From Vreelandella venusta (lineage in GTDB: Bacteria; Pseudomonadota; Gammaproteobacteria; Pseudomonadales; Halomonadaceae): a DNA stretch of 64,000 nucleotides. Below the pieces are notes generated by a model. It did no database searches and was not told where the DNA came from. It worked only from the letters and a program-made list of their open reading frames with translations. The stretch lies in NCBI RefSeq assembly GCF_007989605.1, contig NZ_BJUL01000008.1:179923-243922 (forward strand), written 5' to 3'. This document shows, in pieces, positions 44,212-52,489 of this stretch. Every line of letters begins with the position of its first letter. Within the stretch, counting starts at the first letter, position 1. The position numbers were made by a program, and so were the translations under genes.

Positions 44212-44487
44212 TTAACGCTTATATTGCGTTGGGCAGTAGCCGCGTAAAACATTCGGCGATCGCAAGGCTGTGTGTTTAGTTGCGCGACCTGTAACGCGTT
44301 TACGCCACAGTCGAAACGAGGCCGGCTTAAGCTGGTGGCGCATTACCTCTATGACGTCCGGCTCGCCTAGGCTAAACAGAGTGTTGATCGCTTCAAACGG
44401 GGTGCGATCTTCCCAGGCCATTTCAATCACGCGGGACTGCTCTTCTGCGGGTAAACGACGGAAGCGTTTCACAGCTGCTTTAGGCAT
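44212..44487 (-). CDS. TIGR03643 family protein (DUF2805)
   Basis: This 91-residue protein has the family pattern RFRRLPAEEQSRVIEMAWED, then TPFEAINTLFSLGEPDVIEV and LKPASFRLWRKRVTGR. It is probably a small DNA-binding-like basic helical protein; function unknown. An inverted/direct repeat at 44533-44579 in its upstream region may control it. Confidence 0.87.
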   Translation of the reverse strand: MPKAAVKRFRRLPAEEQSRVIEMAWEDRTPFEAINTLFSLGEPDVIEVMRHQLKPASFRLWRKRVTGRATKHTALRSPNVLRGYCPTQYKR

Positions 44488-44532
44488 TGGTCACCTTACA
44501 TGTTGATGAAGCGTGCAAGTAACGGGTTGCTA

Positions 44533-44579
44533 TTAATTGTACCAGTATTGGACGCTGCTGTTTTAGTTGTACTGGTATC
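44533..44579. promoter_or_regulatory. Repeat pair with inverted TACCAGTA/TACTGGTA, operator candidate
   Basis: TTAATTGTACCAGTATT (44533-44549) and TTAGTTGTACTGGTATC (44563-44579) are related in direct orientation (13 of 17), spaced exactly 30 bp. They also contain the perfect inverted 8-mers TACCAGTA/TACTGGTA. They lie 46-92 bp upstream of the TIGR03643 gene. Confidence 0.45.
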
Positions 44580-44608
44580 TTGAAGAGATATGCAGTTGTG
44601 AGGGCAGT

Positions 44609-45223
44609 TTACTTGACTGCTAAAAGCGCGCGAAAAAGGCCATTCATCAACACGGGCTCGTCGCGGAGAATGTTAAAGCCTGCTTGTTGAAGCAGTGGCG
44701 TTGCCTGACGGGTGATGTCGGTCGCGATCAATGAAGTGAGGGCGTTCAGTGCTCGCCGACTTGGACCGGCAGTGTGGGTGTCGGGTTGGAATTTATCCAT
44801 AACACATAGCTGCCCGTCGTTTTTCAGTACCCGGTGCGCTTCGACTAGCCCTTGTTCAGGATTGGGCATTACCGCCAAAATAAGATGCATCACAACGACG
44901 TCAAAATGCGCATCTGGATAGTCCAGTGCTTCAGCATCCATCACACGACATACCACGTCACGTTGCGCATGTTCTGCTCGTTCACGGGCTCGCGTCACCA
45001 TTGCGGGGGTCAGGTCGGTTAAATGGATTTCTAATTCGCGCGGTAAATAAGGTAGGTCTAACCCGGTGCCTGCACCCACCAGCAGCACTCGCATGCCGGG
45101 TTCCCAGTCAACTTGGTTAAGCGCATTTCTGCGGGGTTTGCGAAACGCTTTAGTCGCCACCAAATCATAGACTGGTGCGTAAATGCTATAGCGCAAGCGG
45201 TTCCAGGCGGTGGTATTTACCAT
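44609..45223 (-). CDS. Class I SAM-dependent methyltransferase
   Basis: This 204-residue methyltransferase has the SAM-binding motif VLLVGAGTGLDLPYLP, the acidic loop EIHLTDLTPAMV and the motif VVVMHLILAVM. It resembles phospholipid N-methyltransferase/UbiE-type enzymes (N-terminus WNRLRYSIYAPVYDLV). Substrate unknown. ATG at 45223 is used; it is the last copy of a 19-bp tandem array that repeats the ribosome-binding site and start codon. It lies 97 bp after the AraC gene. Confidence 0.83.
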   Translation of the reverse strand: MVNTTAWNRLRYSIYAPVYDLVATKAFRKPRRNALNQVDWEPGMRVLLVGAGTGLDLPYLPRELEIHLTDLTPAMVTRARERAEHAQRDVVCRVMDAEALDYPDAHFDVVVMHLILAVMPNPEQGLVEAHRVLKNDGQLCVMDKFQPDTHTAGPSRRALNALTSLIATDITRQATPLLQQAGFNILRDEPVLMNGLFRALLAVK

Positions 45224-45296
45224 AGGGTCTCTACCTCGATATAGGATCTTTGTCTCGACATAAGATCTTTGCCTCGACATGAGATCTTGGCCTCGA
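45221..45296 (-). repeat. Four 19-bp tandem units, each an SD-like stretch plus ATG/ATA
   Basis: On the minus strand the units read TCGAGGCCAAGATCTCATG, TCGAGGCAAAGATCTTATG, TCGAGACAAAGATCCTATA and TCGAGGTAGAGACCCTATG. The last ATG is the methyltransferase start. The first unit's ATG is in the same frame 57 bp upstream. Confidence 0.85.
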
Positions 45297-45312
45297 AAAG
45301 GGCGCTGCGCGT

Positions 45313-46257
45313 TCAATGAATCGCGTTTAACGTTTGCGAAGGGCTTTCGCCAAACTGTTGCTTATAGTCATGAGCAAATTGTCCCAAATGCCAAAAGCCC
45401 CAGTAAGTGGCAATTTCTGTCACTGTTTGGTGAGGCTCTGCGCTGCGCAGAGCACGACGTACTCTATTCAGCCGTGTTAAACGTAAAAACTGCAGCGGAC
45501 TAATACCAAGGATAGACGTAAAACTGTATTGCAGCGTGCGCCTGCTGACATGAGTTAGCTCGCATAGCGTTTCCATGGTGACGGGACCTTCCAGGTGTTC
45601 ATCAACATAGCGCTTCACTCGGTCAACCACTGCTTTCCGATGAGGATAGCTGGGAGGCAATTCATGGCTTGTTTGGTTGGCTTTTAATACCTCCATTAGG
45701 CCTGTTAGCAAAATATCTTGATGAACATTTTCAGCGATGGGGCCTTGCTGATTTGAGAGTAAGCGTTCAAGTAGAAAAGACACCGCATGCAGCGTTTCAG
45801 GCGCTACCCGACGGCGGGGTGAATCTTGCCACTCATGATCAAGTATCACCCCCTGCCGCTGGGCGGCAGCCTGTAATAACGGCATACGTATCACTAGTCC
45901 GTAGATATCAAATGCCTCGGGAGTTACCAGCTCAAAATCACGACCGCCGGGGTGGCACATTACCTCATGTTCTTCCAGCGCCTGCCCATTAATTCGTGAC
46001 CCTAGTGCTTGAAGGGGGATGCCCAGCCAGAGAGAGTTAGACCACACTCGGCAGTCTTGTCGCAGTGCTTGCCCGGTATGTTCCTTAAACACCTGCATGG
46101 CGGGTAACTCAATTTCATCTAGTCGCCCATAAAAGCGGCCAGGACTTAACTGATCATATTGCTGCTGCCAGCGGGTCAGATTTTGGGCATGTTCGTCGGC
46201 ATCAAACGCCTCTTGAATGCATTTTTTTGGTGCAATGTCTTGGCTCGTTAGCGTCAT
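45313..46257 (-). CDS. eutR: AraC-family regulator, EutR-like
   Basis: This 314-residue regulator has a C-terminal AraC double helix-turn-helix (LCELTHVSRRTLQYSFTSIL; EIATYWGFWHLGQFAHDYKQ). The N-terminal part matches ethanolamine-responsive AraC regulators (VFKEHTGQALRQDCRVWSNS). It is divergent from eutBC-eat, so it is the likely ethanolamine-dependent activator. ATG at 46257 after CAGGAG. Confidence 0.85.
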   Translation of the reverse strand: MTLTSQDIAPKKCIQEAFDADEHAQNLTRWQQQYDQLSPGRFYGRLDEIELPAMQVFKEHTGQALRQDCRVWSNSLWLGIPLQALGSRINGQALEEHEVMCHPGGRDFELVTPEAFDIYGLVIRMPLLQAAAQRQGVILDHEWQDSPRRRVAPETLHAVSFLLERLLSNQQGPIAENVHQDILLTGLMEVLKANQTSHELPPSYPHRKAVVDRVKRYVDEHLEGPVTMETLCELTHVSRRTLQYSFTSILGISPLQFLRLTRLNRVRRALRSAEPHQTVTEIATYWGFWHLGQFAHDYKQQFGESPSQTLNAIH

Positions 46258-46439
46258 GAAAAACTCCTGTGAACATGATTAAAGCGCCATCACGTTGCGT
46301 GCTTTGCTCTAACTTATTGTATTTAATTTGTTTTTTTATAAGCATGACAGGTTTGCCAAAACTCGATACTCCCCATTAAGTGATAGCGCTACTGTGGAAA
46401 CAAGCAAATTATGTTCCTCGACGCGCATTCGGCACCACT

Positions 46440-46632
46440 GTTTTAGATAGCTCTGTTTTAGAAAAACGGTTTTTGAGAACACGGTTTTGAGAACATAGTT
46501 TTTGAGAACATGGTTTTGGAGATAGCTGTTTTAGATAGAACTGTTTTAAATAGCCTCGTTTTGAGGAGCATTGTTTAAACGAATATTGATTTAGAAATAA
46601 ATGTTTTAGAAATATACGTTTTCCTAAATCAT
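46440..46632 (+). repeat. 13-copy degenerate about 15-bp tandem array upstream of eutB
   Basis: The units start with GTTTT(A/T/G) and run 15, 14, 15, 14, 15, then mostly 15 bp, such as GTTTTAGATAGCTCT, GTTTTTGAGAACACG, GTTTTAGATAGAACT and GTTTTAGAAATATAC. The array fills most of the 404-bp gap between eutR and eutB and ends about 20 bp before the eutB ribosome-binding site. Not a CRISPR: the units touch with no spacers. Confidence 0.85.
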
Positions 46633-46661
46633 CGCTTTTAAATATAAAAAAGGAAGGTCCC

Positions 46662-48077
46662 ATGGCGCAGACCTATCACACAACTGTTGGAAGCCGCCGC
46701 TATCGCTTTAATGGCTTGGCGGAATTGATGGCCAAGGCCACGCCGCCACGCTCCGGTGACCGCTTGGCAGGTGTCATTGCAGAATCAGCAGAAGAGCGGG
46801 TAGTGGCGCAAATGGTGCTGGCAGAGCTACCACTTACCACGTTTTTGAACGATGTGCTGATCCCCTATGAGCAAGACGAAATTACCCGTTTAATCATCGA
46901 TGAGCATGATGCTGCTGCGTTTGCGCCACTGAAGCATTTAACCGTGGGTGACTTGCGTAACTGGCTGTTGTCTGACTATGCCACCAGCGATGTGTTAGCC
47001 GCGGCTCGCCCTGGCATTACCCCTGAAATGGCCGCCGCTGTTAGCAAGTTGATGCGCAATCAAGATTTGATGCTGGTCGCCAAGAAGTGCCATGTGACGA
47101 CCGCATTTCGTAATACGATTGGTTTGCCGGGGCGGTTATCGACGCGTTTGCAGCCCAACCATCCTACCGATGACGTGACCGGGATTGCCGCCAGTATTCT
47201 GGATGGCTTGCTGTATGGCAGTGGCGACGCGGTCATTGGGATCAATCCTGCTACTGATAATGTCGCCCAAAGCATCAAGCTAATGCGCCTGATGGATGAT
47301 GTCATTCAGAAATATGAAATACCCACCCAGTCCTGCGTGCTCACGCATGTGACCAACACGCTCGAAGCGATTGAGCAGGGCGCACCGGTAGATCTTGTTT
47401 TTCAATCCATTGGTGGTACCGAAGCCACCAACCGCAGCTTTGGCTTTGATTTGAGTACGCTGGCAGAAGCCGAGGCGGCCGCTCAGACGCTGAATCGCGG
47501 TACGGTCGGGCGCAATGTGATGTATTTCGAAACCGGGCAAGGCAGCTCGCTTTCCGCTGATGCTCATCATGGTTTGGACCAGCAAACCTGTGAAGCCCGT
47601 GCCTATGCGGTGGCGCGCAAGTTTAATCCGCTGCTGGTGAATACGGTGGTGGGATTTATCGGCCCTGAGTATTTGTACGATGGCAAAGAGATCACCCGAG
47701 CGGGGCTGGAAGACCACTTCTGCGGCAAGTTGCTAGGCGTGCCCATGGGCTGTGATGTTTGCTACACCAATCACGCTGAAGCCGATCAAAATGATATGGA
47801 CAACCTGCTAACGCTGTTAGGCGTGGCGGGCTGTAGCTTTGTGATGGGTATCCCTGGCTCTGACGACATCATGCTCAACTATCAAACCACGTCCTTTCAC
47901 GATGCCCTTTACGCACGGCGCGTGCTTGGGTTGAAGGCCGCTCCGGAGTTTGAGCAGTGGCTGGCGAAGATGCAAATCTTCCAAGACGTTTCTTCCTATC
48001 GGTTAAATGATCAACTCCCGGCCGCTTTCGCGAATAGCCTGCGCCACCTACCAAAGGAGGCTGCTCGCGATGTCTGA
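46662..48077 (+). CDS. eutB: Ethanolamine ammonia-lyase large subunit
   Basis: This 471-residue adenosylcobalamin-dependent lyase subunit has the EutB core (GIPGSDDIMLNYQTTSFHD, LLVNTVVGFIGPEYLYDG) and normal length. With EutC it converts ethanolamine to acetaldehyde and ammonia. ATG at 46662 after AAAAAAGGAAGG. eutC overlaps by 8 bp. No microcompartment shell genes, EutA or aldehyde dehydrogenase are visible nearby. Confidence 0.96.
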   Translation: MAQTYHTTVGSRRYRFNGLAELMAKATPPRSGDRLAGVIAESAEERVVAQMVLAELPLTTFLNDVLIPYEQDEITRLIIDEHDAAAFAPLKHLTVGDLRNWLLSDYATSDVLAAARPGITPEMAAAVSKLMRNQDLMLVAKKCHVTTAFRNTIGLPGRLSTRLQPNHPTDDVTGIAASILDGLLYGSGDAVIGINPATDNVAQSIKLMRLMDDVIQKYEIPTQSCVLTHVTNTLEAIEQGAPVDLVFQSIGGTEATNRSFGFDLSTLAEAEAAAQTLNRGTVGRNVMYFETGQGSSLSADAHHGLDQQTCEARAYAVARKFNPLLVNTVVGFIGPEYLYDGKEITRAGLEDHFCGKLLGVPMGCDVCYTNHAEADQNDMDNLLTLLGVAGCSFVMGIPGSDDIMLNYQTTSFHDALYARRVLGLKAAPEFEQWLAKMQIFQDVSSYRLNDQLPAAFANSLRHLPKEAARDV

Positions 48078-48912
48078 TAATGAAGCGAAAAAAGCCCCAC
48101 CGATGGTGATCGCTAACCCATGGGAGCGGCTGAGGGCATTTACCGATGCTCGCATTGGGCTTGGGCGGGCGGGCATTAGTCTGCCCACCCATCAGCTATT
48201 GGCGTTTCAACTGGCTCATGCCCAAGCCCAGGATGCCGTTCACTGCCCCCTTGAATGTCACGCGCTGGCCGATGAGTTAACGACAGCGCTGAGCCTGAAC
48301 CAGACACCTATTCATGTACATAGCCACGCAGTGGATCGGGCCATGTATCTGCAGCGTCCGGATTATGGCCGTCGTCTTGACGACACTTCGCGAGAGCAAC
48401 TGCAACAAGCGGCGCAACGTGGCCAGCGCTTTGATTTAGCGGTGGTGATTGTCGATGGACTTTCCGCACTGGCGGTACAGCAGAACAGTGCGCCGTTTCT
48501 TACTGCGCTGTATCGCGCCTTTGAGAGTGATCAGCGAGAGTGGCAGCTCGCGCCACTAACCATCGTAGAGCAGGGCCGCGTGGCGATTGGTGACGAGGTT
48601 GGCGCGCTGCTTAATGCCGATGCCGTGCTGGTGATGATTGGTGAGCGCCCAGGCTTAAGCTCCCCCGATAGCCTCGGGCTGTATATGACCTGGGAACCAG
48701 AAGTGGGCTTAAAAGATGATCGCCGCAACTGCATTTCAAACGTGCGTCCAGCAGGGCTTAAACCGGAAGAAGCCGCGCGGCGCTTGTTGTTGCTATTAAC
48801 CGAAGCCCGTCAGCGGAAACTGTCTGGCGTGCAACTGAAAGATCGTAGCGAGGACAACGTATTAGACGGTGCAACAGGGGGGACAACTCAAAACTTTCTG
48901 GTGGCCGATTAG
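48070..48912 (+). CDS. eutC: Ethanolamine ammonia-lyase small subunit
   Basis: This 280-residue subunit has the EutC motifs NPWERLRAFTDARIGLGRAG and MIGERPGLSSPDSLGLYMTW and completes the cobalamin-binding interface with EutB. ATG at 48070 with AAAGGAGG upstream; the longer frame from 48007 is rejected. Overlaps eutB. Confidence 0.95.
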   Translation: MSDNEAKKAPPMVIANPWERLRAFTDARIGLGRAGISLPTHQLLAFQLAHAQAQDAVHCPLECHALADELTTALSLNQTPIHVHSHAVDRAMYLQRPDYGRRLDDTSREQLQQAAQRGQRFDLAVVIVDGLSALAVQQNSAPFLTALYRAFESDQREWQLAPLTIVEQGRVAIGDEVGALLNADAVLVMIGERPGLSSPDSLGLYMTWEPEVGLKDDRRNCISNVRPAGLKPEEAARRLLLLLTEARQRKLSGVQLKDRSEDNVLDGATGGTTQNFLVAD

Positions 48913-48974
48913 TGTGTGCTTGCGCGCTAAACGCAACCCATTAACGACATATCAATAACAACACTTATAAAAAC

Positions 48975-48998
48975 GCTCCTAACAACACTCCTAACAAC
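48975..48998 (+). repeat. Tandem 12-bp doublet in the eat leader
   Basis: GCTCCTAACAAC followed by ACTCCTAACAAC, 11 of 12 identical, in the 158-bp eutC-eat gap. Confidence 0.65.
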
Positions 48999-49070
48999 AA
49001 TATGGAACCAACACCCCGACTCAGCACGCCGCTGACAACGATTGCGTTCCACACTGAAAAGGGCATGACA

Positions 49071-50504
49071 ATGACACAACCTTCTGTCGATCAAGCGTAT
49101 TTGGCCAAGCGCCAACTGCGCAAAGGCACCGCGGGCTGGCTATTACTAGCAGGGCTTGGGGTTTCTTATGTTATTTCCGGTGATTTTGCCGGCTGGAACT
49201 TCGGTATTGCCGAAGCGGGTTGGGGTGGCTTTGCCATTGCCGCCTGCTTAATGGCGATGATGTATCTTGCACTCGTATTAGCATTGGCGGAAATGTCCGC
49301 AGCGATTCCAGCCGCTGGCGGCGGCTATAGCTTTGCCCGCCAAGCGATGGGGCCAGCCGGTGGCTATTTAACCGGGCTTGCGGTGTTGATTGAGTACGCT
49401 CTTGCGCCTGCTGCGATCGTGATTTTCATTGGCTCGGCAGTCGAATCGCTGCTGGGCATTAATGGGCCGCTGGTTTACCTGCTGTTTTACGCAGTGTTTA
49501 TCGGTATTCACCTAGCAGGCGTGGGTGAAGCGCTAAAAGTAATGATGGTGATTAGCGGCCTAGCGGTATTTGCGATTTTGGCCACGGCAGTGGCGTTGAT
49601 TGGCAATTTCGATGCAGCGAATCTGTTTGATATTGCGCCCACTGATGCAGCCGGTGCGAGCACCTTTATGCCCTATGGTTGGTACGGTATATGGGCAGCG
49701 CTGCCGTTTGGGATGTGGCTGTTTTTAGCGGTTGAGGGCGTGCCACTAGCGGCAGAGGAAGCCAAAGACCCCGCGCGGGATATGCCTAAAGGGATTATTG
49801 CCGCGATGCTATTCCTGCTGTTTACCGCCTTATTGGTCGTAGTGTTGCTGGCAGGCGCGGCGGGAGCCGAAATGATTGGTCAAAGTGGGGTGCCGCTGGT
49901 CGATGCGCTTAACGTTGCGGGCAACCCAACACTTGCCACGCTGGTTAATGTGTTGGGTCTTGCGGGGCTGGTGGCGTCATTTTTCTCGATTATCTATGGC
50001 TACAGCCGTTTGGTGTTTGCGCTTTCTCGTGCGGGCTATTTACCAAAGCCGCTGTCACTGACCAGCGAGCGTAAAGTGCCTTATCTGGCGCTGATTGTGC
50101 CTGGTGTATTTGGCTTTTTGGTCTCGCTTAGCGGCGAGGGTGATCTGATTCTAGGAATGGCCGTTGTCGGCGCGACGCTCTCTTATGCATTGATGGCGCT
50201 CAGCCACATTCTACTGCGAGTGAAACAGCCTGACTTACCACGCCCTTATAAAACACCCGGTGGTGTGGTGACCTCTGGCGTTGCGTTAGTGCTTTCCCTC
50301 GTCGCGCTTACCGGAGTCTATGCTTTCGACCCCCGCGCGTTTAATTACACCATCGTTCTGTTCATTGCTGGTGCAGCGTACTACTTCCTTTACAGCAAGA
50401 ATAAGCTGGTGGCGAAAACTGCTGAAGAGGAGTTTGCGCTGGTGACTGCTGCCCCGGAAGAGTTAGACATTGATGAGCCGGCGCCAGCTGCTGCCAAGCT
50501 GTAA
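49071..50504 (+). CDS. eat: Ethanolamine permease (APC family)
   Basis: This 477-residue amino-acid/polyamine/organocation transporter starts with a core of GTAGWLLLAGLGVSYVISGD, then GFAIAACLMAMMYLALVLAL, and has the PAAGGGYSFARQAMGPAGG motif. It resembles the TIGR00908 ethanolamine permease group. ATG at 49071 has GGG 8 bp upstream; an ATG at 49065 is too close to it. It supplies substrate to EutBC, in the same direction. Confidence 0.92.
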   Translation: MTQPSVDQAYLAKRQLRKGTAGWLLLAGLGVSYVISGDFAGWNFGIAEAGWGGFAIAACLMAMMYLALVLALAEMSAAIPAAGGGYSFARQAMGPAGGYLTGLAVLIEYALAPAAIVIFIGSAVESLLGINGPLVYLLFYAVFIGIHLAGVGEALKVMMVISGLAVFAILATAVALIGNFDAANLFDIAPTDAAGASTFMPYGWYGIWAALPFGMWLFLAVEGVPLAAEEAKDPARDMPKGIIAAMLFLLFTALLVVVLLAGAAGAEMIGQSGVPLVDALNVAGNPTLATLVNVLGLAGLVASFFSIIYGYSRLVFALSRAGYLPKPLSLTSERKVPYLALIVPGVFGFLVSLSGEGDLILGMAVVGATLSYALMALSHILLRVKQPDLPRPYKTPGGVVTSGVALVLSLVALTGVYAFDPRAFNYTIVLFIAGAAYYFLYSKNKLVAKTAEEEFALVTAAPEELDIDEPAPAAAKL

Positions 50505-50541
50505 TGTTTGATCTTAATCGCCTAGGCTGACTAGGCAGTTT

Positions 50542-50571
50542 AAGCCTCTGTGCCCAATGGCCCAGAGGCTT
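50542..50571 (+). terminator. Rho-independent terminator of the eut-eat operon
   Basis: AAGCCTCTG (50542-50550) pairs with CAGAGGCTT (50563-50571), followed by TTTT. It ends the eutBC-eat unit before aceK. Confidence 0.85.
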
Positions 50572-50689
50572 TTTATGATAAGTACTAAAACAGCCAGCTG
50601 CTTTTTAAATATACGGATTACCCACCAAGGTCTTCTCGCATGTAGTGCTCCGTTACGCGAAGCTGGGGGAAATCCTCAGGAGCACCGCC

Positions 50690-52456
50690 ATGAAGCACTC
50701 TCCCGCGTATCGTTTAGCGGCCACTATTTTGCATGGATTTGATGGCTACCGAGCACGCTTCAAGCAAATTACCTTTGACGCCAGTCGGCGTTTTCGTGAT
50801 GCGGCGTGGCGTGATGCCCAGCAAGCCTCAGCGGCGCGGATTAACCTTTATGGGGAGAAAGTGGGCGATACGCTGGCACGTTTGCAGCGTACCTTTGATC
50901 ATGAGGTCCTTACGTACTGCGAGACATGGCGGGAGGCACGTGAGCACTATGCGCAGCTGATTAGCCAGCGGCTGGATTACGAGTTGGCCGAGACGTTTTT
51001 TAACTCACTATTCTGCTCGATTTTCCACCACCGCCATATTCGCAATGACTGGATGTTTGTGTACAGCTCCCGAGAAGATGCTGCGCACCATTCTGGAATT
51101 GAGCTTTGTCGACAGTATTCCGTCAATGGTGATTGGGCTCAGGCGCTTGCCTGGGCGCTTGAAGAGGCACCGTTTGATAACGCCTTTGCTGATCTGGAGC
51201 GCGATATTGAACTAGCTGTTGGCCTATTAGAAACCCTGCTTCCCGCCACTATTTTGCAATCAGAAGACGCTAAGTTAGAGCTATTGAAAAGCGTTTTTTA
51301 CCGCAATAAAGGAGCCTACTTGGTCGGCCGCATTTTGGGGGGTGGTGAGCAGGTGCCACTGGTGTTGCCCATTCTACATGGTGAAGGGTTTGGCGAGCAG
51401 CAGGGCGGCGACCCCTGCCTGCACCTGGATACCGTGCTAACCGAGACCGATGAAGTCTCGATTATTTTTTCGTTTACCCGTGCCTACTTCCAAGTCGATG
51501 TGCCGGTGCCTGGGGAGTTTGTTCACTACTTAAAACAGCTCATGCCCCATAAGCCTGAAGGCGAACTGTATGCCGCGATTGGCTTTTTTAAGCATGGCAA
51601 AACCGAATTTTTCCGTGCCTTAAACCTGCAAGTGGCCAAGCGTGAGGATCAGTTCGTCATTGCGCCTGGGGTGCGTGGCATGGTGATGGCGGTGTTTGTA
51701 CTGCCCAGTTTTCGTACCGTGTTTAAGATCATTAAAGATAAATTCGATCCGGCCAAAGAGGTCACCCATGCCATAGTGCGCGAGAAATACCGCTTGGTGA
51801 AACGCCACGACCGTGTGGGACGTATGGCTGATACCCAGGAGTTCTCGAACTTTATCGTGCGTCAGGATCACTTTGCGCCGGAGTGTCTAGAGCACTTGTT
51901 AGAAGTGGCACCGTCGACTGTGTCATTAAAAGATGACAAGGTGATTATTAAGCACTGCTATACCGAACGCATGATGACGCCGTTGAATATCTATCTGGAG
52001 CAGTGCAACACGGACGAGCGCGTAATGGTGCTTAAAGACTATGGTAACGCCATTAAACAGATGGCAGCGGCGAACATCTTCCCTGGCGATATGCTGTTAA
52101 AAAACTTTGGTGTTACCCGCCATGGTCGAGTGATTTTTTACGATTACGACGAGGTGTGCTATCTCACGGAGTGTCGCTTTAGGCATATGCCGAAATCGTA
52201 TGGCAATGACTTTCAAGGAGGTGGCGGGGAGAGTTTTTACGTTGGCCCCAACGATATCTTCCCCGAGGAGTTCGGCCCCTTTATGTTTGCCAACCCGGAG
52301 CTGCGCGCTATTTTTATGCAACAGCATCCGGAGCTATTTGATCCCGATTACTGGTTGGAGCTACAGCAGGCCATTGTCGATGGTCGGGTGATTGATGTTT
52401 ATCCATATCGTAATAAGCAGCGCTTCGCGGGGACTATAGGGCAACTGGTATATTAG
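50690..52456 (+). CDS. aceK: Isocitrate dehydrogenase kinase/phosphatase
   Basis: This 588-residue AceK has the family pattern MKHSPAYRLAATILHGFDGY, the ATP-binding segment VRGMVMAVFVLPSFRTVFKI, and the kinase-like motif VIFYDYDEVCYLTECRFR. It phosphorylates and dephosphorylates isocitrate dehydrogenase to route carbon into the glyoxylate bypass, needed on acetate or acetaldehyde from ethanolamine. ATG at 50690 with CAGGAG upstream. No aceA/aceB here. Confidence 0.95.
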   Translation: MKHSPAYRLAATILHGFDGYRARFKQITFDASRRFRDAAWRDAQQASAARINLYGEKVGDTLARLQRTFDHEVLTYCETWREAREHYAQLISQRLDYELAETFFNSLFCSIFHHRHIRNDWMFVYSSREDAAHHSGIELCRQYSVNGDWAQALAWALEEAPFDNAFADLERDIELAVGLLETLLPATILQSEDAKLELLKSVFYRNKGAYLVGRILGGGEQVPLVLPILHGEGFGEQQGGDPCLHLDTVLTETDEVSIIFSFTRAYFQVDVPVPGEFVHYLKQLMPHKPEGELYAAIGFFKHGKTEFFRALNLQVAKREDQFVIAPGVRGMVMAVFVLPSFRTVFKIIKDKFDPAKEVTHAIVREKYRLVKRHDRVGRMADTQEFSNFIVRQDHFAPECLEHLLEVAPSTVSLKDDKVIIKHCYTERMMTPLNIYLEQCNTDERVMVLKDYGNAIKQMAAANIFPGDMLLKNFGVTRHGRVIFYDYDEVCYLTECRFRHMPKSYGNDFQGGGGESFYVGPNDIFPEEFGPFMFANPELRAIFMQQHPELFDPDYWLELQQAIVDGRVIDVYPYRNKQRFAGTIGQLVY

Positions 52457-52489
52457 GAAACAGTAAGAAGTGATTTAGTCGAGGAAAAC

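Noticed and set aside
46440..46632. Array considered as a CRISPR
   Set aside because: Units are 14-15 bp, degenerate and directly joined, without spacers or cas genes nearby.
46409..46663. Minus-strand 84-codon frame with pentapeptide-like repeats
   Set aside because: It is the 15-bp array read in the other direction: a 15-bp period keeps the frame open. There is no ribosome-binding site or protein-like composition.
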